64,000 bases of DNA from CAVPDG01 sp963702535 (lineage in GTDB: Bacteria; Chloroflexota; Anaerolineae; Anaerolineales; UBA4823). The stretch's first letter is position 1; each line of letters starts with the position of its first letter. The stretch is taken from NCBI GenBank assembly GCA_963702535.1, contig CAVPDG010000010.1:62001-126000 (forward strand), read 5' to 3'. Position numbers and translations under genes: made by a program. Shown here one piece after another: positions 52,241 to 62,143 of the stretch. The notes beneath the pieces are model-generated. The model searched no databases. It was not told the DNA's origin and worked only from the letters and a program-made list of their open reading frames with translations.

Positions 52241-53549
52241 TCATTCTCTGGTAATCAACCGCTGGAGGTCTACCTGCGGGAAGGGGGCGCGCTCGAAGGT
52301 CTTGCCCGTCGTCTCCAGCGGCATCGTCAGGTCGAAACCGACCTTTGTCGTCAGGTGCGTACCCGCTTCGGCGCTAGGATCCAGGCTGGAGCCCGGCTCG
52401 CGCTCCTTAACCACCAAGCCGCGGTCCGCCTGGAAGCGGGTCGCCATCGCCCACGCCACCTCCTGGGGATTGTAGATGTCGATGTCCCTATCCACCACGA
52501 AGACATGCTTACACGAGCGATGTCCCTCGAACGCCGCCTGGATGGCTTTCTTGCCGTCGTCTTCCGCCCGCTTGTCGATCTGCACGATGGCGTGCAGCCA
52601 GGAGCACCCGCCGGGATCGACGTTGACATCCAGGCAGCGCACGGCATCGTTCACTTTGCGGTAGATCGTTGGCTCGCGCGGCATGCCCATCAGCAGCTTA
52701 TGCTCCAGGGCGCCTGGCAGCAGCGCCTGCCAGATGGCATCCTTGCGATGGGTGATCGTCTTGAGCACAAAAACCGGCTCATTCCGCACCACATCGTACG
52801 TCTCCGTCAGGTCGACGAACGGTCCCTCGGCATGTCTCCGCTCGCGATAAACCGTGCCCTCCAGGACGAACTCGCACTCCGCCGGCACCCTGATGTCCAC
52901 GCTTCTGGCGCGCGTCACCTTGAGCGGCTCCAGCGCGTTTGCCACCTCCAGCTCATCCACGCCCATCTCCAGCGAAGTAGCGGCTGCCGCCAGCACATTC
53001 GGCGGGTTGCCCACGCAGATCGCCACATCCACCTGCCCCAGCTCCTGCAGGAAGGCGTCGAAGTGCCGCCCGCGCACCACGCGCACCGCCATCTCCGTGG
53101 CAGAGAACTGCATGCAGCGGTGGTAATCCGCGTTCTGCCCGTAGTGCGGGTGGCGGGCGATCATCACGCCCGAGCTGATGTAGTTGCCGCCGTCCTTCTC
53201 GCAGTGGCGCAGGATCGGCAGGCGGTCCAGGTCTGGGTAATCCACCACCACATCCTGGCACGGCGCATTCTCCACCACCTGCGGCGGCGAGCGCCGCTCG
53301 ATGGCGCTCGCCAGCATCGGGATGATCCCGTCCACCGGGATGCCGAAATAGTCTGCAAACGCCGCCTTCGAGCAGAACAGGTTCCCGATGACGCGAAAAT
53401 CCGACTTCGCGCACATTCTCGAACAGTGCCGCTGCCGGCTCGAGCTGTTTCAATACCCCGGCGATCTCGTAGCTGCGCGAGATTGGCGCGGCGACCTTGA
53501 CCAGCCGTTTTTCATCTTCCAACCGTTGGATGTACTCTCTGAGGCTCAT
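52241..53549 (-). CDS. UbiD-family decarboxylase, probable anhydromevalonate phosphate decarboxylase (one frameshift)
   Basis: About 436 residues from ATG 53549 (MSLREYIQRLEDEKRLVKVA). UbiD enzymes use prenylated FMN to decarboxylate unsaturated acids. Family parts are GVLKQLEPAAALFENV, then after a frameshift near 53405-53415 SDFRVIGNLFCSKAAFADYF, GGNYISSGVMIARHPHYGQN, RCMQFSATEMAVRVVRGRHF, VPAECEFVLEGTVYRERRHA and EGPFVDLTETYDVV with the catalytic Glu region, and RCLDVNVDPGGCSWLHAIVQ. Beside AcnX it should convert trans-anhydromevalonate 5-phosphate to isopentenyl phosphate. It is the first gene of the operon. The UbiX-type flavin prenyltransferase and the isopentenyl phosphate kinase it implies are not in this window. 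Confidence 0.82.
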
Positions 53550-53839
53550 GCCTGAATTGTATACCAAAAGCAGCCGGTGAAGAAAAATCCACGCTCGGCT
53601 CTGCGGTGATCTTGAGCGGGGTGATTCCCCATCACCCGTTCGCGCGTCTCGAAATCACCATTGGATACCGGATAAATAATGTAAAATATATACGAATAAA
53701 TGGGGCTCTCGGGCTCGGATACAGCCATAAGCCCTGCGTCACAGCCATTGCCAAACAAATAACTCGGGTCCGAGCACTTCACGTCTGAGGGGAAAGATCG
53801 ATTTAGGAAGTATGGCTTTTTAGGATGGCATGCACCTGA
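53550..53839. other. Divergent intergenic region (UbiD operon / CHAT-SIR2 cassette)
   Basis: About 290 bases with no supported gene. An AT-rich stretch at 53661-53700, with TTGGAT at 53661 and TAAAAT at 53682 (spacer 15), may hold a promoter for the plus-strand cassette. The match is weak. Confidence 0.35.
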
Positions 53840-55919
53840 ATGAACCCAATAGCCGAGCTTGAGATTGGACTGCATCGCCGCGAAGCGGAGACGGTTGCAG
53901 TCGAGTTTCGCTTCAGCCTGCCCGAGAGCGATGCGGAGGTCCGCATCGGACAGGGCATCGCCCGCTTTGATAGCGCCGCCCTGGCGCAGCTTTCCCCGGG
54001 AGGCGCAGAGTACGCACAAGCTCTCACCAAGAGCCTGTTTGCAGACCCGGCGGTCCTATCCGCCTTCACCCAGGCTTATGCCAGCGCCCAGTCCCAGGGA
54101 TTAGACCTGCGCCTGCGCATCTTTATCGGTCCCAGCGCCCCCGAGCTGCACAGCCTGCACTGGGAGACCCTGCTTCACCCGCAGGATGAAATCCCCTCTC
54201 GCCGCAAACGAAACTGTTCTCTTCTCCCGCTACCTGACCAGCCTCGACTGGCGTCCCATCCATCTCCGACCCAAGAGCCTGCTGAGCGCTCTGGTAGTCG
54301 TTGCCAACCCAGCAAACCTTTCGGACTACCAGAACCTGGCGCCCATCGACGTCGAAGGCGAGCTGGACCGCGCCCGGCAGAGTCTGGGATCGATCCCGGT
54401 GGCGTCCCTGCCTCCAGATCAGCCAGCAGAAGGCGCAAGCCAGCCGCACGCTACCCTGAATAACCTGGTCGAACAGTTGCGCCAGGGGGCGCACGATATT
54501 CTCTACCTCGTCTGCCACGGGGCGCTCTCAGACGACGAGCCCTACCTGTGGCTGGAAGACGAGGATGGCAAAGCCGCCATCACACCCGGGCAAGACCTGG
54601 TAACTCGCCTCCACGGGCTGGACCAGCGCCCCAGGCTGGTGGTGCTGGCATCCTGCCAGAGCGCCGGCAGCCCCACCCAGGGCGACGCCCTCACCGCCCT
54701 CGGACCGCGCCTGGTGCAGGCGGGCATCCCCGCCGTGCTCGCCATGCAGGGCAATATCAGCCTGCAAACGCTGGCGGGATTCATGCCGGTCTTCTTCAAG
54801 CAGATCCAGCGGGAAGGGTTGGTAGACCAGGCAGCCGCGGTGGCGCGCAGCGCTGTGCAGGACCGCCCCGACCATTGGATGCCTGCCTTATTCATGCGCC
54901 TGAAGAGCGGGCTGATCTGGTATGTACCCGGCTTTGGGAAAGAGCAGGGCGGTTTCGAGAAGTGGAAGTCTGTTTTTCGCACCATCAAGAACGGGCGCTG
55001 CACCCCGATCATTGGTCCCGGTCTGTATGAATCGTTGATCGGTTCGCAGCGTGAGATCGCCCGGCGCTGGGCGGAGGCATATCACTACCCTCTGCAGCCG
55101 CACGAGCGCGAATCCCTGGCGCAGGTTGCCCAATTCTTATCCGTCAACCAGTACAAGCGCGCCCCTTATGACGAGCTCCCCGAGTACTTGAAAGGCGAGA
55201 TTTGGGAGCGCTTCGGCGCCGAGCTTGCCCCACAGATCAATAAAGACACCACCTCCCTCGACGACCTGATGGCGGCTGCCGGCGCTCTGCGCCGCCAGAA
55301 ACAGCCCGCCGAGCCCTACAAGGTACTGGCGCAGCTTCCCCTGCCCATCTTCATCACCACCAACTCCAACAACCTGCTTGCCCTGGCGCTTAAAGAAGCC
55401 GGCAAGGATCCACAGGTCGCCATCTGCCCCTGGAACGAGCACACCGAGCAGCTCAAATCGATCTATGACCTGGAACTGGGCTACCAGCCCACGCCGCAGC
55501 GTCCCCTCGTTTACCATCTCTTCGGTCGCATGAACGAGCCGCTCTCCATCGTTCTCACCGAGGACGATTACTTCAACTTCATGATCGGCGTCACCCGCAA
55601 TCGCGAGTTGATCCCCAAAGATGTGCTCGAAGCCCTGGTCAATTCGGCTTTGCTCTTCGTCGGCTTCCAGCTCGATGACTGGCAGTTCCGTGCCCTGTTT
55701 CACAGCCTGCTGGACCAGCAGGGCAGCCTGTTGCGCGGCGGCTACCCGCATGTCGCCGTCCAGATCGAGCCGGAAGAGGGGCGTATCCTTGAACCTGAGC
55801 GCGCCCGCAGGTACCTGGAAGATTATTTTGCCAAAGGCGCCGAGATCAGCCTGTACTGGGGCAGCACCGCAGACTTTACGTCTGAGATGTGGGCAGGCTG
55901 GCAAAAGTTTACGGCATGA
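53840..55919 (+). CDS. CHAT protease fused to SIR2-like domain, copy A (one frameshift)
   Basis: About 693 residues. Three parts. (1) An N-terminal beta-rich domain of about 100 residues (LEIGLHRREAETVAVEFRFS, VRIGQGIARFDSAALAQL). (2) A caspase-like CHAT domain: LHWETLLHPQ, LVVVANPANLSDYQNLAPID, the catalytic His in DILYLVCHGALSDDEPYLWL and Cys in LVVLASCQSAGSPTQGDALT. (3) A SIR2-like domain: RCTPIIGPGLYESLIGSQRE, IFITTNSNNLLALAL, LVYHLFGRMNEPL and LLFVGFQLDDWQFRALFHSL. One frameshift near 54185 is placed by comparison with copy B. No signal peptide is present, so it acts in the cytoplasm. The nSTAND gene follows after 6 bases. A protease plus NAD-consuming effector is inferred; neither activity is proven. 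Confidence 0.82.
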
Positions 55920-55925
55920 GCGACT

Positions 55926-58900
55926 ATGGAAATCCGTAACCCACGTCCCAATCCCTATGTCGGTCCGCGCGCTTTCGAGACGGGTGAGCAGCTCTACGGT
56001 CGCGAGCGCGAGGCGCGCGATCTCCTGCTCTTCCTGATCTCGCAGCGCATCGTCCTGCTGCACTCACCCTCCGGCGCCGGCAAGACCTCCCTGGTTCAAG
56101 CCGGTCTCATCCCCCGCCTGCGCGAAGAGGGTTTTCACGTGTTGCCGGTGGCGCGCGTCAACCTGGAGCCGCCACCTGCCCTCCCAGAAAAATTGGGTAC
56201 GGGCTTCAACCGCTATATCTACAGCGTCTTGCTCTCCCTGGGAGAAGGCATTCCTCCTGACGAGCAGGCGCCGCTAGAGCAGCTCGCCGGGATGAGCCTG
56301 GCGCAATACCTCGACCAGCGCCCCTTGCCCGAGCGTGCGCCCGGCGAGGAAGATCGCCCTCAGGTCGAGGTGCTCATTTTCGACCAGTTCGAGGAGATCC
56401 TGACCATTGATCCTACCGATCAGGAGGCTCGGGCTATCTTCTTCGCCCAGGTTGGCGAAGCGCTGCGCTCGCGCCATCGCTGGGCGCTCTTCTCTATGCG
56501 CGAGGATTACATCGCCGCCCTCGATCCCTACCTGCGCTCCGTCCCCACCCGCCTCGCCAGCCACTACCGTCTCGATCTGCTGGGCGTCGACGCCGCCCTG
56601 CAAGCCATCCAGAAACCGCCCCAGAGCCAGGGCGTCGATTTCGATGCAGAGGCCGCAGTCAAGCTGACCGATGACCTGCGCCGCGTGCAGATCCAGCAAC
56701 CGGATGGGAGCATCACCGAGCAGCCGGGGTCTTACGTGGAGCCAGTCCAGCTTCAGGTTGTCTGTTACCGCCTGTGGGGCAACCTGGCGCCAGATGACAA
56801 CCTGATTAGCGCGGATGATGTGGCTCACATCGGCGATGTCAACGAGTCGCTGCGCGGTTATTACGCTGAGCGAGTCGCCTCCACCGCTGAGCAGGCTGGC
56901 GTATCAGAGCGTAAGCTGCGCGAGTGGTTCGAGCGCAAGCTGATCACCGAGACCGGCATCCGCAGCCAGGTATTGATGGGTCAGGTTCAAAGCGAAGGGC
57001 TGGACAATAGCGCCATCCGCCTGTTAGAGAACGCCCACCTGGTGCGCGCCGAGAAGCGGCGCGGCGTCACCTGGTTCGAGCTTGCCCACGACCGGCTGAT
57101 CCGCCCCGTGCGCCAGGATAACGCCGGGTGGTTTCAGTCAAACCTCAGCCTGCTCCAGCGCCAGGCAGAGGTTTGGCTGAAAGAGGATCGACCCGAAGGC
57201 ATGCTCCTGCACGACCAGGCTTTGCTGGAGGCAGAAGCCTGGGCGGAGGCGCATGCCGGCGAGCTCACCGATGCCGATCGCGACTTCCTGGACGAGAGCC
57301 GCAAAGCCCGCCTACAGGCAGAGCGCGAGCGCCAGGAACAGGCGCAGAAGCTGGAGCTTGCCCAAAAGCTGGCGGATGCGGAGCGCACCCGCGCCGAGGA
57401 GCAAAGCCGCTCCGCTCGCCGGCTGCGCCGTATCCTGGCTGTCACACTTGTCGCTCTGGCAGCCGTAGTCGTTCTGGGTGTGCTGGCATTCAATTATCGG
57501 AACCGCTCTCTTAGCCAGCAGGCTGCCGCCGAATCCGCCCAGAAAATTGCGGATTATCAGGCGCGCCTGGCATTAGCCAACCAGTTTGCCCTGAACTCGC
57601 TGGAAGCCCAGAAATTCTTCCCACAGCGCAGCCTGCTTTCTGCCGTTGAGGGCAATCTTCGTCACACAGAATGCCGGAGAAAAGGACTCGCCTGTGGCGA
57701 ACCAGGCGCTGGTCAACGCCCTGGTCAACAGCGGCGGGACCGTGCTCACCGGTCACACCGACGGCTTGCTCACCAACATCATCAGCCCAGACGGGCGCTG
57801 GCTGGCGACTGCCGGTCGCGATGGATCCGTTCGCTTATGGAATCTGCGGACGTTAGATCCCTCCGCCAGGTCGCTTATCCTTCAAGGGCATAAAGGTCCT
57901 ATCGACGCCATGGCGTTCAGCCCGGACTCGCGCTGGCTGGCCACTGGCAGCCGGGATAACACCGCCCTCTTATGGGATGTAAAGTCGGAGGATGTTGCCG
58001 CATCTTCCATCTTCCTCGGTGAGCAAGGGGCAGATATTGCCTCGATCACCTTCACTCCAAACGGTCGCCGCCTGGTCACCGGCAGCACCGACGGCACCGC
58101 TCGCATCTGGGATATGGGCGCCAACGGTCCTGCCGGCGAACCCACCCTGCTCACCGGCGACCAGAAGGATGTCTTCACCGTCGCCGTCAGCCCCGACGGG
58201 CGCTGGCTCGCCACCGGCAGCAAGGATGGCGCCGCGCGCGTCTGGGATATCAGCGCTGCTGCTCCAGGCGCTGACCCGCTGGTCCTGGATTGTCATCCTG
58301 AGAACCCACCGCCGGAGGAGGATGCCGATCCGTCCATCCTGGCAGTCACTTTCAGCCTTGACGGGCGCTGGCTCGCTTCGGGGAGTAAAGATGCGATGGT
58401 GTGTCTCTGGGATCTATCAAGACCTGATCCAGCCGCCAGCCCGTGGATCATGGCAGGTCACTTGAACGAGATACGCGCCCTGGCTTTCAGCCCCGATGGT
58501 CACTGGCTGGCTTCCGGCAGCCTGGACCGCACAGCGCGCCTGTGGAACCTGTTACAGGAAAATCCCACCATCAACTCTCTCGTGCTGCGCGGTCACGAAG
58601 GCGGGATTTTGACGCTGGCGTTCAGTCCGGATAACCGCTGGCTGGCAACCGGCGGAACAGACTTCACCGCCCGCGCCTGGGACCTGGCTAAACCCGATCC
58701 CGCCGACCGGCCTCTAATCTTCTACGGGCATGAAGCCACCATCCGCTCGATTGCCATCAGCGCGGATGGTCACTGGCTGGCGACCGCCAGCATGGATAAC
58801 ACTGCCCGCCTCTGGGATCTTGCCACTGAATCGGTCGCCGCCCAGCCTATCCGCTTGCCCGGCGCCGCCAGCAATATCAATGCGCTGGATTACAGCTTGG

Positions 58901-60048
58901 ACGGGCGATGGCTTGCCACCGCCAGCCAGGACGGCTCTACCCGTCTCTGGGACCTGTCTGTTGCCATCCCGCTCTCAACCACCCTCACCAGCCCGGGCAA
59001 ATCCATGCGCGTTGTGGAGTTCAGCCCAGACGGGCGCTGGCTGGCGGCTGGCGGTCTGGATGGCGTAGCCCATCTCTGGCAGGTCACCGCCACCAGCCCT
59101 ATTACCAGCCCCACATCGTTGCCGCTTGGTGATAAAATCCTATCACTGGCTTTTAGTCCCGACGGAAATCGCCTGGCTGTTGGAGGTACGAACGACATTA
59201 TCCGCATCTGGGACCTTTCGACCTCGATTGGGACAGAAAGCCACATTGACCTGACCGACCACTCAAACGACGTTACGGTTATCAAAATCAGCCCGGACGG
59301 TCGCTGGTTAGCCGCAGGTTTCCTGGATGGGCAAGTCTATGTGTGGGATATGTCACCATCGAACCCACCTTACAATTCAATTCCCTTGATCGGTCACACC
59401 AAACAGGTGAATGCCCTCGCGTTCAGCCCAGATAGTCGCTGGCTGGCAAGCGGCGGGGGCGGCGGCAGCGTCCACCTGTACGACCTGACCCAATCCGACC
59501 CCACCTCAGATTATGACCGGTTGCTGGATGTTGAAAACGTCAATCAAAACGCCCTCTCCCTCGATTTCAGTCCGGATAGCCACTGGCTGGCGGCAGGCGT
59601 CAATCTTGGCGATGATGAGAATCCCATTTATACCGTCCAGCTTTTTAACGTGCAAAGTGTTGATCCCGCCAGCGAATCAATCAGCCTTCTTGGTCATCTA
59701 CGCCGCATCCGGTCGGTTGATTTCAGCCCCAATAGCGACTGGCTGGCAACCGGCGGCGATGAAGGCACGATTTTCTTGTGGGATATGACGGCAAACAACC
59801 CGGCTGGCAATCCGCGCCGCCTGCCCGGGAGAAATCAGATCTTAGCAGTCACTTTCAGTCCGGATGGAAAGACAGTAGCCACAGCCAACCAGGATGGCGT
59901 CGTCCGTCTGTGGCTGCCAGCCACCCAAGATTTAATCGACCTGGCTTGCCGCACCAGCGGTCGTAATATGACCCTGGCTGAGTGGCAGCAGGTTTTACCA
60001 GATCAGCCCTACCGCAAGACCTGCCCCCAGTGGCCCGAAGGCCATTAA
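55926..60048 (+). CDS. nSTAND NTPase with membrane helix and 16 WD40 repeats, copy A (one frameshift)
   Basis: About 1,373 residues. N-terminus NPRPNPYVGPRAFETGEQLY is typical of nSTAND1 proteins. P-loop SPSGAGKTSLVQAGLIPRL (Lys53), Walker B EVLIFDQFEEILTID (Asp153), then RWALFSMREDYIAALDPYL and a helical/winged part ending ELAHDRLIRPVRQDN. A coiled coil (about residues 455-495) and one membrane helix (about 500-520, ILAVTLVALAAVVVLGVLAF) follow. A frameshift near 57645-57660 precedes 16 WD40 repeats, each with a core like FSPDGRWLATGS and W-D/N-L. The closing segment WQQVLPDQPYRKTCPQWPEG is the usual cap. Ligand-induced oligomerisation of the NTPase is the expected mode. It pairs with the CHAT-SIR2 gene and is 19 bases from copy B. 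Confidence 0.85.
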
Positions 60049-60067
60049 TCGCATATCAGGAGTAAGT

Positions 60068-62134
60068 ATGAGCACGAGCGCTGATTTAGAGATTGGACTC
60101 CACCGTCGCGACAGCGATAGTTACGCTGTCGATTTCCGCTTCAACCAGCCGGATAGCGACACAGACGTTCGCCTGGGTCAAGGCGTCGCCCGTTTTGACC
60201 TCCCGGCGTTGGAAAAAATGCAGCCTGGCAGCCAGGAATACAGCCAGGCGCTCACCAAGAGCCTCTTCACCGATCCTGCCGTCCAGACTGCCTTTGCCCA
60301 GGCTCTCACCAGCGCTCAAACGCAGAACCTGCCCTTGCGGGTGCGCCTGCTCATCGGTCCCAGCGCGCCCGAGCTCCAATCCCTGCATTGGGAAACCCTC
60401 AACAACCCGCAGGACAACTCGCCCCTCGCCAGCGGCGAAAATCTGCTCTTCTCTCGCTACCTCTCCAGCCTGGACTGGCGCCCCGTACCCCTGCGCCCCA
60501 AAGCCGATATGCGCGCCCTGGTGGTCATCGCCAACCCCTCCAACCTGTCTGAGTACCAGAACCTGGCTGCCATCGACGTCGAAGGCGAGCTGGGGCGCGC
60601 CCGTGAAGCCCTGGGAGCCATCCCGCTGACCCTCCTTCCCGATCCAGACGCCCCCGACACGTACGCTACGCTGAACAATATTGCCGCCCGTTTGCGCGAC
60701 GGCGCTCACGATATCCTCTATTTGGTCTGCCACGGCGCCATTTCCCAGGATGCCCCCTTCCTGTGGCTCCAGGACGATAGTGGCAAGGTTGGCATTACCT
60801 CCGGCGACGATCTGGTCAGCGTGCTGCGCGGCTTGAGCAGCCGTCCCCGCCTGGTTGTCCTGGCGTCCTGCCAGAGCGCCGGTAATCCCACCATGGGCGA
60901 TGCCCTCACCGCTTTGGGTCCGCGCATGTCGCAGGCGGGCATCCCCGCCGTGATTGCCATGCAGGGCAGCATCAGCCTGCAAACCATCGCCGGCTTCATG
61001 CCCGTCTTCTTCACCGAATTGCAGCGCGATGGTCTGGTCGACCGCGCCCTTTCCGTTGCCCGCAGCGCCGTCCGCCAGCGCCCCGATTACTGGATGCCCG
61101 CCCTCTTCCTGCGCCTCAAGAGCGGGCGCATCTGGTACGTCCCCGGTTTCGGCGATGAGCGCAGCGCCTTCGAGAAATGGCCTTCCATCCTGCGCACCAT
61201 CAACCGCGGCCAGTGCACGCCTATCCTCGGTCCTGCCCTGTACGAGTTCGTCCTGGGCTCGCAAGCCGATATCGCCCGCCGCTGGGCTGAAGCGTACCAC
61301 TATCCTATGGCGCCTCAGGAGCGCGAATCCCTCCCCCAGGTCGCCCAATACCTTACCGTCAACCAGTACGAGCGCGCCCCGTATGACGAGCTTGCCGAAG
61401 TTCTATCAGACGACTTGCGCAAGCGGCACGCCGATAAACTGCCTCCTGATGTGCTGAACAACAACACTCCCCTGGATAAGATAATAGAGGCGCTGGGTCT
61501 GCAAGTACAGCGTAATAGCCCTCACGACGCCTACAAAGTGCTCGCCTCGCTTCCCCTCCCCGTCTACATCACCACCAACTACAACAACCTCATGGCGGTC
61601 GCCTTGAAGGAAGCCAAGAAAGACCCGCAGGTGGTGCTCTGCCCCTGGAATGATTACGTTGAGAACCTGGAAACCATCTACGACCGTGAGCCGGATTACC
61701 AGCCAACCCCCGACCGCCCGCTCGTTTACCACTTGTTCGGGCGCCTGGACGATCCGGATACGGTCGTGCTCACCGAAGACGATTACTTCGACTTCCTGAT
61801 CGGCGTCACCCGCAATAAAGACCTGATCCCCGGCGCAGTACGCCGCGCCCTGGCAGATACTGCCCTGCTCTTCCTCGGCTTCCGCCTGGACGACTGGCAG
61901 TTTCGCGTCCTCTTCCGCAGCATCCTCTCCCAGCAGGGCGGAGAGCGGCGCGGCCGCTATCCGCACATCGCCGCCCAGATCGAGCCAGAAGAGGGTCGCA
62001 TCCTTGAGCCGGAGCGCGCTCGCCGCTACCTGGAGACCTATTTCGCCCGCGGCGCCAATATCAGCCTCTTCTGGGGCAGTGTGGACGATTTCGTCACCGA
62101 GCTTGAATCTCGCTGGCAGACTCACCCGGCATAA
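60068..62134 (+). CDS. CHAT protease fused to SIR2-like domain, copy B (intact)
   Basis: An intact 688-residue paralogue of the protein at 53840 with the same order of parts. N-terminal domain residues 1-100; CHAT domain about 100-360 with catalytic His222 (LYLVCHGAISQDAPFLWL) and Cys268 (LVVLASCQSAGNPTMGDALT). The SIR2-like domain is about 375-675: nucleotide-loop-like CTPILGPALYEFVLG (383-397), ITTNYNNL (501-508) with Asn504, YHLFGR (554-559) with His555, and LLFLGFRLDDWQFRVLFRS (601-619). In SIR2-like NADases an Asn and a His at these places are catalytic. GGAG is 7 bases before ATG 60068. The nSTAND copy B begins 9 bases after its stop. Active-site residues are complete in both domains. 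Confidence 0.88.
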   Translation: MSTSADLEIGLHRRDSDSYAVDFRFNQPDSDTDVRLGQGVARFDLPALEKMQPGSQEYSQALTKSLFTDPAVQTAFAQALTSAQTQNLPLRVRLLIGPSAPELQSLHWETLNNPQDNSPLASGENLLFSRYLSSLDWRPVPLRPKADMRALVVIANPSNLSEYQNLAAIDVEGELGRAREALGAIPLTLLPDPDAPDTYATLNNIAARLRDGAHDILYLVCHGAISQDAPFLWLQDDSGKVGITSGDDLVSVLRGLSSRPRLVVLASCQSAGNPTMGDALTALGPRMSQAGIPAVIAMQGSISLQTIAGFMPVFFTELQRDGLVDRALSVARSAVRQRPDYWMPALFLRLKSGRIWYVPGFGDERSAFEKWPSILRTINRGQCTPILGPALYEFVLGSQADIARRWAEAYHYPMAPQERESLPQVAQYLTVNQYERAPYDELAEVLSDDLRKRHADKLPPDVLNNNTPLDKIIEALGLQVQRNSPHDAYKVLASLPLPVYITTNYNNLMAVALKEAKKDPQVVLCPWNDYVENLETIYDREPDYQPTPDRPLVYHLFGRLDDPDTVVLTEDDYFDFLIGVTRNKDLIPGAVRRALADTALLFLGFRLDDWQFRVLFRSILSQQGGERRGRYPHIAAQIEPEEGRILEPERARRYLETYFARGANISLFWGSVDDFVTELESRWQTHPA

Positions 62135-62143
62135 GATGCTCCA

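Noticed and set aside
52229..53500. Plus-strand open frame of about 423 codons
   Set aside because: It is antisense to the UbiD-family gene and has a composition typical of a reverse-strand shadow.
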